A DNA stretch of 12,405 bases from Helicobacteraceae bacterium (GTDB lineage: Bacteria; Campylobacterota; Campylobacteria; Campylobacterales; SZUA-545): positions 1-12,405 of the forward strand of contig JAISRI010000181.1 of the NCBI GenBank assembly GCA_031273735.1, given 5' to 3'. Positions 1 through 6,594 of the stretch are shown here, one piece after another. Made by a program: the position numbers and the translations under genes. Numbering within the stretch: the first letter of the stretch is position 1; each line of letters starts with the position of its first letter. Under the pieces are notes generated by a model. That model was not told the DNA's origin. It did not search any database and worked only from the letters and a program-made list of their open reading frames with translations.

Positions 1-2
1 TT

Positions 3-965
3 GGCTTCTTGGAGCATACGATAGATGACGTTGCAGGGAGTAATGTTTGCGGCGGCGTGTTTGCCGACTTATTTGCTGGAACAGGAGTGGTAGGCGGTAT
101 GTTTAAGCGTAAGGGATATACTGTTATTGCCAACGACATCCAACACTATGCTTACGCATTAAATCGTCATTATGTTGAGAATGTGCCACCAATAACCTTA
201 GAACGTTTGGAGTGGTTAAATTCGTTAGATGGCGAAGATGGATTTATTTACCAAAATTATTGTGCGGGATCTGGTAGCGGACGTAACTATTTCATCGATG
301 AGAATGGACGGAAATGTGACGCAATTCGCAATGCATTAAACAATTTGTTTTCTACTAGGAAAATTGACGATGACGAGTATTATTATTACTTGTCTGGACT
401 TATAAATTCGATTGATAAAGTTGCAAATACAGCAAGCGTATACGGAGCTTATTTGAAACACATAAAATCAAGCGCGGCAAAACCATTCAAGCTCGAATTA
501 TTACCGCTCGTTGACGGTGAACGAGGTAAGGCATATTGCTCAAATATAAATGAAATTATCCGTAAAGTCAAAGGCGATATTTTATATCTTGACCCGCCGT
601 ATAACGCACGGCAATATTGTTCCAACTATCATGTTCTTGAAACGATTTCTAGAAATGATAATCCAATTCTTAGCGGCGTCACGGGACTACGAAACCCCGA
701 TGGGCAAAAGAGCGCTTTTTGCTCCAAGCGAACGGTTGAATCTGCATTTGACGATGTGATAGCAAAGGCCAACTTCAAATATATTTTCTTGAGCTATAAC
801 AATGAAGGATTGATGCCACTTGATACCATTAGGAGCATTATGAAACATTACGGGAAATACGAACAGTTTACGCAAGACTATCGCCGTTTTCGTGCCGATA
901 AAGAGGATGCTCGTGAACATAAAGCCGACAGTACTGTTGAGTATCTGCATGTGCTTATAAAATAA
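3..965 (+). CDS. D12-class N6-adenine DNA methyltransferase (5' partial)
   Basis: Modification enzyme of a Type II R-M system, methylating adenine N6 with S-adenosylmethionine. Counting from the TTG at 9, the AdoMet-binding motif I (FADLFAGTGVVGG) is at residues 18-30. The catalytic motif IV DPPYNARQY is at 195-203, followed by NYHVLETI, typical of the D12 (alpha) group. The frame is open to the window edge: the codons before the TTG read Gly-Phe, and family members have about 10-20 more residues (usually an IGSK-like element) before this point. The TTG at 9 is therefore probably an internal Leu, and the true start lies upstream of the window. It ends 11 nt before the second methylase gene, so the two are likely cotranscribed. 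No lesion is visible in the part seen. Class assignment is firm; the recognition site cannot be read from the sequence. Confidence 0.9.
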   Translation, partial: GFLEHTIDDVAGSNVCGGVFADLFAGTGVVGGMFKRKGYTVIANDIQHYAYALNRHYVENVPPITLERLEWLNSLDGEDGFIYQNYCAGSGSGRNYFIDENGRKCDAIRNALNNLFSTRKIDDDEYYYYLSGLINSIDKVANTASVYGAYLKHIKSSAAKPFKLELLPLVDGERGKAYCSNINEIIRKVKGDILYLDPPYNARQYCSNYHVLETISRNDNPILSGVTGLRNPDGQKSAFCSKRTVESAFDDVIAKANFKYIFLSYNNEGLMPLDTIRSIMKHYGKYEQFTQDYRRFRADKEDAREHKADSTVEYLHVLIK

Positions 966-976
966 AAGAATGTTCT

Positions 977-1763
977 ATGGGTCGATATAATGACATCAAC
1001 ACCAACGATTGGCAAAGCTATAGTAATATATGGACTGACTCGCTTTGGCTTATAGATCGCCGTGATAATTCAGGGGCACACGGTGGAGTGTATCACGGCA
1101 ATTTCGTTCCACAAATTCCATATCAACTTTTATCGCGATACACAAGAAAAGGCGACTGGGCGCTTGACCCATTTATGGGTAGCGGAACCACATTGATTGA
1201 AGCGCAACGTGTGGGGCGAAACTCAATTGGCATCGAACTCCAAAAGTCTGTAGTAAATGAAGCAATTGGGCGCATATGTTCCGAAAATCGAGTTGGAACA
1301 ATAGCCAATGCCTATGTTGGCGATAGCTGCTCAGTGAATGTCGCGGCAATCCTTGAACAAAATGGATTGCAGCAAGTCCAGTTTGTGATACTCCACCCGC
1401 CGTATTTGGAATATTATAAAGTTTTCTGATAACCCCGCCGACCTATCTAGCGCATCAACAATAGACGATTTTATTGTAAAGTTTGGCAAGGTTGTGGACA
1501 ATGTCTGCTCTGTGCTTGAACGCAATCGATATGTCGCTCTTGTTATTGGAGATAAATATGCGAACAGCGAGATTGTTCCGCTCGGTTTTTACTGCATGGA
1601 AGTTATGCGCAAGCGCGGCTTCAAGCAGAAAGCGACAATTGTTAAGAATTTCGAGGACACAAAGGGCAAATTTGGGCAACAAGGAATTTGGCGGTATCGC
1701 GCCATCACTAATGATTTCTATATATTTAAGCACGAGTATATATTTGTGTTTAAAAAAGTTTAG
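977..1763 (+). pseudogene. Second amino-methyltransferase (N4-C or N6-A) of the R-M system, frameshifted
   Basis: Two reading frames join into one methylase. The first (977-1429) has the AdoMet motif DPFMGSGTT at residues 64-72 and reaches a catalytic HPPY at 140-143, then runs out after 150 aa. Removing one T from the TTT at 1405-1407 turns the junction into HPPYWNIIKFSDNP and continues through VIGDKYANSEIVPLGFY to the stop at 1763. This gives about 261 aa, a normal length for this family. Motif I comes before motif IV. The restored residues match my memory of the family closely, so I read this as a +1 insertion and not as two genes. As it stands, the product ends just after the catalytic motif and should be inactive. 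It lies 11 nt after the D12 gene; two methylases often mean an asymmetric recognition site. Read error is the main alternative to true inactivation. Confidence 0.85.
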
Positions 1764-1950
1764 GTGGCATAATTCGATATCTTGTATACTCTTTACTTTG
1801 TACAGTTCAATCATCTCCTAATCAACTCTGTGCACCTATCCTGCTATTCTGTCCTTCTTTGTAATCCAACCCCCTCCTATTAGATTATATATGAAGAATC
1901 TTTACCTTTATGAAAATTTTATTACACTACCAAAACAAATAGGATATTAT

Positions 1951-2670
1951 TTATATTATCCCTTTTTCCATCAGGTTTGCAATGCCTTTCATATTAAACC
2001 GGAACTTAAAACAGTCTCGGTTGTTGTGGACTTGGAACTCACCAATTGATTCGCCACAATATTTTACGGTATTGCTTTCGTTCCACGAGTCAACAGTTTG
2101 AGTAAAGGAAAACCATTTGCGTTCCCACGCGGGCGTTTTACGTTTAGCAAATGCGACATATTTCGGAACGCTATTTAACATTTCTGATTTTTGGCAAAAA
2201 TCGTAAAAGTGAATCAGATAATCGCAGTCAAATATATTTTTCCAATAACGATTCATAACTTCATCTATACAATCGAGTGAAACACGCTTGAACATCTCGG
2301 TTTTGCCTTTGTAATCTGCTGGAATTGCCACGTCTGCGAAATCGGCAAAGTATTTCCAATATGTGGCGGCAGTTGGTTGACCAACATTCTGTGGCGCTAC
2401 CTTGCCCAAGCTCTTTTTATTTGACTTAACAGATAGAGTTTTCCCATTCGCAAGCATAAAGTCAACGGGATTCTGTCCTTCGGCAATATGAAGTATTGGC
2501 GTAGGAATATCGTATTCAGCAAAGACCGTTTTAACGACTCCGCGCGTCATCGTTATAATCTGCTCATTAGCACGGCAACGATAATCATCGTTGATAGTTA
2601 CGCCAAATTCATCTGCGATTGCAACTTCGGTAGAAATGCCTATAATCTCAGTTTTAAACTCTCCAAGCAT
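1951..2670 (-). CDS. Type II restriction endonuclease (PD-(D/E)xK type)
   Basis: About 239 aa from ATG 2670. A candidate nuclease core is NPVDFMLANGKTLSVKSNKK: the Asp of VDF about 10 residues before the SxK, in the spacing of PD-(D/E)xK folds, followed by KVAPQNVGQP. The C-terminus (GEFQVHNNRDCFKFRF) resembles the end of several Type II endonucleases. It is convergent with the two methylase genes and directly follows the controller gene, which is standard R-M architecture. A TTG at 2673 is also in frame, but ATG 2670 has an AGGGGG Shine-Dalgarno 8 nt upstream and overlaps the controller stop by one base (TGATG), so I chose it. No frameshift or stop is visible. The role is well supported by context; the exact endonuclease family and the recognition sequence are not established. 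Confidence 0.75.
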   Translation of the reverse strand: MLGEFKTEIIGISTEVAIADEFGVTINDDYRCRANEQIITMTRGVVKTVFAEYDIPTPILHIAEGQNPVDFMLANGKTLSVKSNKKSLGKVAPQNVGQPTAATYWKYFADFADVAIPADYKGKTEMFKRVSLDCIDEVMNRYWKNIFDCDYLIHFYDFCQKSEMLNSVPKYVAFAKRKTPAWERKWFSFTQTVDSWNESNTVKYCGESIGEFQVHNNRDCFKFRFNMKGIANLMEKGII

Positions 2671-2879
2671 CAAAGAATCCCCCTGAATAGCTCTGAAAGA
2701 GATACTCCCAACCCGTCTGCTATCTTTTTTATGTTTATGAGCGATATATTGCGCTTGCCACTTTCTACGGAGGCGAAGTAAGTTTGATCCATATCAATTT
2801 TCAAAGCAAGTTTTTCCTGACTAAGCCTGAGTGCGGTTCTGAGCTGTTTTATTCGTTAGCCAAGTTGTTTAGCAATCAT
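2670..2879 (-). pseudogene. R-M controller (C) protein, XRE-type HTH, nonsense mutation
   Basis: Reading the minus strand from ATG 2879 gives MIAKQLG, then TAA (2858-2856), then RIKQLRTALRLSQEKLALKI and onward through FASVESGKRNISLINIKKIA to LSELFRGIL and TGA at 2672-2670. This is a full-length (69 codons plus stop) helix-turn-helix protein of the C.AhdI/C.BclI type, which autoregulates and activates the endonuclease gene. One base change from CAA, GAA or AAA explains the stop at codon 8. No usable start lies between the stop and the first helix, so the HTH would not be made by ordinary initiation. A good Shine-Dalgarno (GGGGTGA) precedes the ATG, and the stop overlaps the endonuclease start by one base, the usual translational coupling. 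The gene is not recovered as one open frame because of the stop. Confidence 0.85.
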
Positions 2880-2882
2880 ATT

Positions 2883-2900
2883 CTCACCCCTTGTAGTGAG
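2883..2900. promoter_or_regulatory. Inverted repeat at the controller gene RBS
   Basis: CTCAC at 2883-2887 is mirrored by GTGAG at 2896-2900 with an 8-nt spacer. The repeat lies just upstream of the controller ATG (2879) and covers its Shine-Dalgarno. Controller proteins bind paired dyads near their own promoter, so this could be an operator half. I do not see a second copy or the classical GACT/AGTC C-box, so the call is weak. Confidence 0.3.
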
Positions 2901-2904
2901 CTTT

Positions 2905-2934
2905 ATTATATTCGACTTTATGCATATAGAACAA
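2905..2934 (-). promoter_or_regulatory. Putative sigma-70 promoter of the C/R genes
   Basis: On the minus strand TTGTTC (2934-2929) is followed after 18 bp by TATAAT (2910-2905). The -10 lies about 25 bp upstream of the controller ATG. The perfect -10 and the position fit a promoter driving the controller and endonuclease genes. The -35 match is partial. Confidence 0.45.
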
Positions 2935-3280
2935 CGGCTTATAAGTAACAATACAAAATCTAAAACACCATTGACGGGCGATAATGGATTTAATGGCGGA
3001 GTTTTAAATTGTCGTCTTTTGGTTGATCCTATTTTATAGGATTATAAATGGAGGCTATTTTGCAATCGACTTAGAAGAAAGTCGGTTGTCTATTATCGTT
3101 ACTATGAATTTGATGAGTGGATAGAACAACTTTTAGCGTTCTTAGAACCAATCGTTGAGCGCTCTTGTCTAAGCGCATAATCATAGGCTTGGCGTATTAC
3201 GCGAATATATTTTCGCATTTTGACATAGGTTTTAAGCGCTTTATGAATGAATTATTTAGCTCTGTAAAGAGCTTAAAACA

Positions 3281-3310
3281 AAAACGCGTTTTCATTTTAT
3301 GCGGTATAAT
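3281..3310 (+). promoter_or_regulatory. Putative promoter with palindrome in the -35 region
   Basis: TATAAT at 3305-3310 is a perfect -10. The perfect 12-bp palindrome AAAACGCGTTTT (3281-3292) sits where a -35 element would be, and no good TTGACA match is present. In Campylobacterota the -35 is often poorly conserved. The palindrome could bind a regulator. The gene start at 3370 is 60 bp downstream. Confidence 0.4.
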
Positions 3311-3340
3311 TCCAAATTGCTAAGACAGATTATGTCGTGT

Positions 3341-3357
3341 AATTAGACGCTCTAATT
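3341..3357. promoter_or_regulatory. Perfect operator-like dyad AATTAGA-cgc-TCTAATT
   Basis: Seven-base arms with a 3-nt centre, immediately before the Shine-Dalgarno AGGA (3359-3362) of the gene starting at 3370. It could be a repressor operator downstream of the -10 at 3305, or an RNA hairpin next to the ribosome binding site. The seven-base perfect arms make chance less likely, but the AT-rich context raises the background. Confidence 0.4.
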
Positions 3358-3369
3358 TAGGACCTCAAA

Positions 3370-4110
3370 ATGATTAAAGCTACACTTTATTTTGACAAAC
3401 CCTTCGATGTGGTTAATGTTGTTAACGACTTGACTTGTTTGCCTGAAGCCATCAAGCCGTTTTATTTTACTGCAAACGAAGGCAGAATCCCCAAAGCAAA
3501 TGTATTGTCAGACAAAACAAAATTTCTGGACTTTTACAAGAACAACTCAATCGGGTTTTTGTTATATTCGGAAAACAAGAAATCAAGTTTTGATATATCC
3601 ATTCATAATTATGGACGTGCGGATGTTACACTATGGATACCCAAATATTTGTCGGGTGAGCTTATCGTTCCACTTTTCAAAAATCTCGTCAAATATAATC
3701 CTGTTTTTGGGCTTGCATGTAATATAGACGAATACAAACATAGGAACCGTCATTGTTTTGACATAGGCATAAATCATATGGACTATGGGATGGGAGAAGA
3801 CTTGAATAAATATATTCCTGGAATGTACTGGTACACCCTGATATCTGACCGACTACTGATGCGACATAGCGTTAAGTTGAATGATTTATTGTCCGAAACG
3901 CTTGTTGCTGAAAAACTGGGAGATAAATCGATACATCTTCTTAAATTTTTTGAAAAACCGGAAGACTGGCAAGAAAATTCAAAGCGTCTGGATGAGTTAT
4001 GCTATAGCGTTGATGGTGTTTTTTCCCGCCGCATTGTTGACGTTGCTATATCTGAAATATCCGATATAAATTGGAAGAAATATAGCGAGATTATGCACAA
4101 CTGGCAATAG
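3370..4110 (+). CDS. Hypothetical protein, 246 aa
   Basis: I do not recognise a family with confidence. ATG 3370 has an AGGA Shine-Dalgarno 7 nt upstream and a plausible promoter. The protein looks soluble: no signal peptide or membrane segment. It opens with MIKATLYFDKPFDV, has an aromatic-rich centre (FDIGINHMDYGMGEDLNKYI followed by PGMYWYTLISDRLL near residues 133-165) and ends in a Trp/Lys-rich tail. The central 'length, GMYWYTLISDRLL, H' pattern is reminiscent of some polymorphic-toxin immunity families, but this is only an impression. It stands alone between the R-M module and a hairpin terminator, on the plus strand, in DNA lacking the CGATCG signature of the right half. It is probably an accessory gene acquired with, or next to, the R-M module. 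Confidence 0.7.
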   Translation: MIKATLYFDKPFDVVNVVNDLTCLPEAIKPFYFTANEGRIPKANVLSDKTKFLDFYKNNSIGFLLYSENKKSSFDISIHNYGRADVTLWIPKYLSGELIVPLFKNLVKYNPVFGLACNIDEYKHRNRHCFDIGINHMDYGMGEDLNKYIPGMYWYTLISDRLLMRHSVKLNDLLSETLVAEKLGDKSIHLLKFFEKPEDWQENSKRLDELCYSVDGVFSRRIVDVAISEISDINWKKYSEIMHNWQ

Positions 4111-4146
4111 CGCGAATGCCTTATCCAAAAAATAAAGGACAGAACC

Positions 4147-4176
4147 GAATCACGCCATATAGGCGATTGATGATTC
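4147..4176. terminator. Hairpin between convergent genes
   Basis: GAATCA CGCC (4147-4156), a 5-nt loop, GGCG (4162-4165), a 5-nt bulge, then TGATTC (4171-4176): ten base pairs with one bulge. It lies in the 76-bp gap between the convergent 246-aa gene and the 80-aa gene. On the minus strand it is followed by a loose T-rich run; on the plus strand no T-tract follows. It may be an intrinsic terminator for the minus-strand cluster. Confidence 0.4.
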
Positions 4177-4186
4177 CATGCAAATA

Positions 4187-4429
4187 TTAGTCTTTACTAA
4201 CTCGTTCAAACAAAGACGCCCACGTTTTTATGGCTGAATCATCAACTTGTGCTTTATCCTTTAATAATTGCGTTTTTACGCTTTTAGCAAGCAGGACTTT
4301 CCATCCTTCTGGCAGTTCAATATCATTACTCTTTGCGAATATTTCTATCTGCGGAATAATGGGTTGATTTTCCGTTGCTTCAAAATTTTCATCAGAATTA
4401 CCGAACCATTTATTTAGTTGATTGTCCAT
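4187..4429 (-). CDS. Hypothetical protein, 80 aa
   Basis: A small soluble, acidic N-terminus protein (MDNQLNKWFGNSDENFEATE) with a helical C-terminal half (KVLLAKSVKTQLLKDKAQ and later KTWASLFERV). I do not recognise it. ATG 4429 lacks a clear Shine-Dalgarno. The start overlaps the end of the preceding hydrophobic ORF by 20 nt, suggesting coupling if that ORF is real. It is the last gene of the minus-strand cluster before the hairpin at 4147-4176. Coding character is moderate, and there is no competing frame of similar quality. Confidence 0.5.
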   Translation of the reverse strand: MDNQLNKWFGNSDENFEATENQPIIPQIEIFAKSNDIELPEGWKVLLAKSVKTQLLKDKAQVDDSAIKTWASLFERVSKD

Positions 4430-4571
4430 CAGGTTTTGCGTATTTTGAAAATCTTGTAGTTTTACCCGCTATAACAAAGGCAAATATAAATCGCGCCGTA
4501 AATAAAATATTCGATGCGGCGCGTATACAAAACGTCAATCCATAGAGCGGTAAGCAAATCGCATAACCCAT
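4410..4571 (-). CDS. Small hydrophobic protein, about 53 aa
   Basis: From ATG 4571 the frame reads MGYAICLPLYGLTFCIRAAS and continues to FIFAFVIAG, then a charged tail ending DGQSTK. This suggests one or two membrane segments. The frame is open further upstream to 4682, but that part overlaps the 4-TM gene and is rich in Arg/Lys, so I take the internal ATG, 11 nt after the stop at 4583. The Shine-Dalgarno is weak (GAAAG). It could be a partner of the preceding membrane protein or a chance frame. Confidence 0.35.
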   Translation of the reverse strand: MGYAICLPLYGLTFCIRAASNILFTARFIFAFVIAGKTTRFSKYAKPDGQSTK

Positions 4572-4582
4572 TAATTTAACTT

Positions 4583-5047
4583 TCAACCTGAGTCGTCGCC
4601 GTTTGAGCGCTCGTTTTTCAATAAGCTTCGCGTAAATAATAACGCGACTATAATGGAATATATCGCCGTTATCCAACTCCAATATACAATACTAATAATA
4701 GATAATGTAAGTATCGCATCGATCTCCGATCCAAAGTCGCGTATTTTATTGTAAAAGATCGCCGTAAGAGTCCAACATACAGGGTGGCTAAGAACTCCGC
4801 AAATTAAGCCGACAAAAACGGCGGAAAGATATGTAAATCCCCCCTTTATTCTAATAAGAGGTCGAAATATAAAACCGGTAAGAAATATGGCAAGCGAAGC
4901 AAAGATAAGATAAATAAAAAATAGTTTATAGTCGTCGCCGTCGTTTGCGCCTATAGTTAAAAATAACGCCGTCGTTACGCCAGACGGCGCAAGAAACGCG
5001 CCAAAAACGACGTTTTGTTTAAGCGCTCGTTTCATAGCTATTTGCAT
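4583..5047 (-). CDS. Integral membrane protein, 154 aa, four predicted TM segments
   Basis: Hydrophobic segments are visible near residues 13-35, 42-63, 72-98 and 118-142, with a short basic N-terminus (MQIAMKRALK) and a hydrophilic C-terminus (ERSNGDDSG). No known family motif is recognised. The ATG is one base after the stop of the CNNM/CBS gene (TAA-a-ATG), so the two are translationally coupled and may act together at the inner membrane. The base composition (runs of GTCGTCGCC and similar) fits the host-like right half. A role in ion handling is suggested only by its neighbour. Confidence 0.7.
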   Translation of the reverse strand: MQIAMKRALKQNVVFGAFLAPSGVTTALFLTIGANDGDDYKLFFIYLIFASLAIFLTGFIFRPLIRIKGGFTYLSAVFVGLICGVLSHPVCWTLTAIFYNKIRDFGSEIDAILTLSIISIVYWSWITAIYSIIVALLFTRSLLKNERSNGDDSG

Positions 5048-5048
5048 T

Positions 5049-6098
5049 TTATTCTCTAGCTCCGTTTTGGGTTTTCTGACTCTTTTTCATTTTAAGTTTC
5101 GCAAACTCCTGCATATCTTCGACCTGATCGTATTCGTCCATAATATCGACGTCTAAAAGCTGTTCGATCGCGTCCTCCAACGTAACTATTCCCGCCGTCT
5201 GCCCGTAATTATCAACGACTAAAAAAAGATGCTCTTTACGGCGAATAAACATATCCAACGCCTTAAAAACGGGGATATTTTCCGATATGCGAAAAATTGG
5301 CAACGCAATCTCCTCGATCGTTCGATCGCTATGTTCTAAAACCTCTTCCTCTAAGATTTTTTTACTATGAACCACGCCGATCACGTCGTCGATATTTTGA
5401 TTAAAAACGGGAATACGCGATCGGATAAAAATATCCGATTTTCTCGCCGCGTCGCCGACTTTTATATCTTTTTGAAGCGCGAAAACGACGCTTCTAGGCG
5501 TTAAAATATCTTTTACCTTATCCTCGTTTAGCGTCATTAGATTTTCGATCAGATCGGCTTCCTTTTCGCGCACGGCGCCGCTTTGTTCGCCAAGCTCGGT
5601 CATCGCCAAAATCTCGTCGCGGCTGATCTTGTGGCTATGCGCGCTCTCTTTACCGAACATTTTGCTAATAAGCGTGGCTAATAACGTAAATGGATATGTG
5701 ATCGTAATCAGCGCGGCAATCGTTTTTGCGCAAGCGGGAGCAAGCGCCTTCCAATACCTCGCTCCAATCGTCTTAGGGGCAATCTCCGAAACGTAGAGGA
5801 TCAAAAGCGTCAAAACCACCGACGTAAGCGCCATATATTTGTCGCCAAATAGTTTTTGCGCCTCCGCGCCCACGCCAGCCGCGCCGATCGTGTGGGCAAA
5901 AGTGTTCAGCGTCAAAATGGCGGAAATGGATTTATCCACATTCTTTTTGACCGCTTTTAGCGTCGCCGCGCCGCTTGGATTACTCTTATGGAGCGACTGA
6001 ATATAGCTGTGCGTCGTGGATAACAAAACGGCTTCCAAAACGGAGCAAATAAACGAAATAATCAAAGCCGAAAAAAGATAAACAAGCAAAAGCGTCAT
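5049..6098 (-). CDS. CNNM/CBS-domain membrane protein (TlyC/CorC-like), short form
   Basis: 349 aa. The N-terminal CNNM (DUF21) domain, about residues 1-155, has several membrane helices and the SEIAPKT motif at 104-110. A CBS pair follows at about 199-255 (ILTPRSVVFALQ, IRSRIPVF, DDVIGVVH) and 265-322 (FLVVDNYGQTAGIVTLED). Relatives are linked to Mg2+/Co2+ efflux or are annotated as haemolysin-like; the CBS pair usually senses adenine nucleotides. The protein stops about 27 residues after the second CBS, so it lacks the C-terminal CorC/HlyC domain present in many homologues; shorter forms are known. ATG 6098 begins right at a typical first helix, but no clear Shine-Dalgarno is seen. It is first in a minus-strand cluster, coupled to the 4-TM gene. 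Confidence 0.88.
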   Translation of the reverse strand: MTLLLVYLFSALIISFICSVLEAVLLSTTHSYIQSLHKSNPSGAATLKAVKKNVDKSISAILTLNTFAHTIGAAGVGAEAQKLFGDKYMALTSVVLTLLILYVSEIAPKTIGARYWKALAPACAKTIAALITITYPFTLLATLISKMFGKESAHSHKISRDEILAMTELGEQSGAVREKEADLIENLMTLNEDKVKDILTPRSVVFALQKDIKVGDAARKSDIFIRSRIPVFNQNIDDVIGVVHSKKILEEEVLEHSDRTIEEIALPIFRISENIPVFKALDMFIRRKEHLFLVVDNYGQTAGIVTLEDAIEQLLDVDIMDEYDQVEDMQEFAKLKMKKSQKTQNGARE

Positions 6099-6594
6099 CG
6101 AGGTTTAGCCTCGCGCCTACTATAAGGGTCTGACAAGAATTTCCTTCCGTAAAGTTAAATGCGCAACTAGTATGATAAAAACGCAAGGCTTAAAGTAAGG
6201 TAAGACGGGCGCAAAAAAGCGTCGATTTTGGCGAAAAAATCAAAAAATATCGCCCGTAAACGCGTAAAATTGACGATCGGAAGCGGTTTTGACGTTTTTT
6301 CGACCAAAAATCTTTACGAGAGATCTCCTCGCCTCGCTTAAGCGCGAAAATACGCGAAATAATCGATTATCCGCGCTTTCGTTACTTTAATTTGGTTGCG
6401 CGATTCTAGCCAAAAGCGCCTCGCGTTTGCGAAGTTTTTCGATTGTTCGATCGCCCAAGAGGTCAAAATCGCCGCCGTTTTTTCTCAAGTTGCGCGTAAA
6501 AACCGCTTGCGACGATCGCCGCCGCGCAAACTCTAGCGATATGGTTTTTGACGCGCTACTATCTTTTAAGGCTATCATATTAAGAGGTTGGGTT
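6099..6594. other. Intergenic region, host-like composition, no convincing gene
   Basis: About 500 bases between the Imm26-like gene and the CNNM gene. A 63-aa minus-strand frame (6387-6578, basic, ending RKREALLARIAQPN) has no Shine-Dalgarno or known domain and I do not accept it with confidence. The segment is rich in CGATCG and has paired motifs: ACGGGCG (6205-6211) with CGCCCGT (6251-6257), and the structure at 6340-6378. It may hold the CNNM leader, a decayed gene or a structured RNA; nothing decisive is visible. Confidence 0.35.
6340..6378. other. Nested dyad: 7-bp stem around a 12-bp palindrome
   Basis: AAGCGCG (6340-6346) pairs with CGCGCTT (6372-6378). Inside the 25-nt loop is the perfect palindrome ATAATCGATTAT (6359-6370). 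It lies about 240 bp upstream of the CNNM start. It could be a regulator site or part of a structured RNA; no T-tract is attached, so a terminator is not favoured. Confidence 0.3.

Larger units (their letters stand above)
2935..3369. other. Intergenic region with dyads; no convincing gene
   Basis: About 435 bases between the R-M controller and the 246-aa gene. On the plus strand there is a 46-codon open stretch (3040-3180) ending YYEFDEWIEQLLAFLEP and SCLSA. It has no ATG or other good start and no Shine-Dalgarno, so it may be a gene remnant, but I do not recognise it. From 3201 onward there are several small dyads (GCGAA/TTCGC at 3201-3216, AGCTCT/AGAGCT at 3258-3273, and the two listed separately). 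I see no tRNA fold, transposase or insertion-sequence end. Confidence 0.4.

Noticed and set aside
1483..1821. 112-aa plus-strand frame within the second half of methylase 2
   Set aside because: It is the wrong frame over the restored methylase and has no family features.
1764..1950. Gap between the second methylase and the endonuclease gene
   Set aside because: Searched for small genes, tRNA and strong hairpins; nothing beyond AT-rich sequence.
1941..1966. GGATA...TATCC followed by CTTTTT, a possible terminator for the methylase genes
   Set aside because: Only five base pairs with a 10-nt AT loop, and it lies partly inside the endonuclease coding end; too weak to call.
4117..4191. 24-codon plus-strand frame MPYPKNKGQNRITPYRR...
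   Set aside because: Very short, no ribosome site, and it overlaps the terminator-like hairpin between convergent genes.
1..4450. Possible transposon or prophage carrying the R-M module
   Set aside because: No transposase, integrase, terminal inverted repeat, target duplication or tRNA attachment site is visible in the window; foreign origin rests on composition only.
6387..6578. 63-aa minus-strand open frame, Arg-rich
   Set aside because: No Shine-Dalgarno, no recognisable domain, and composition as expected for a chance frame in CG-rich DNA; kept only as a note in the intergenic entry.
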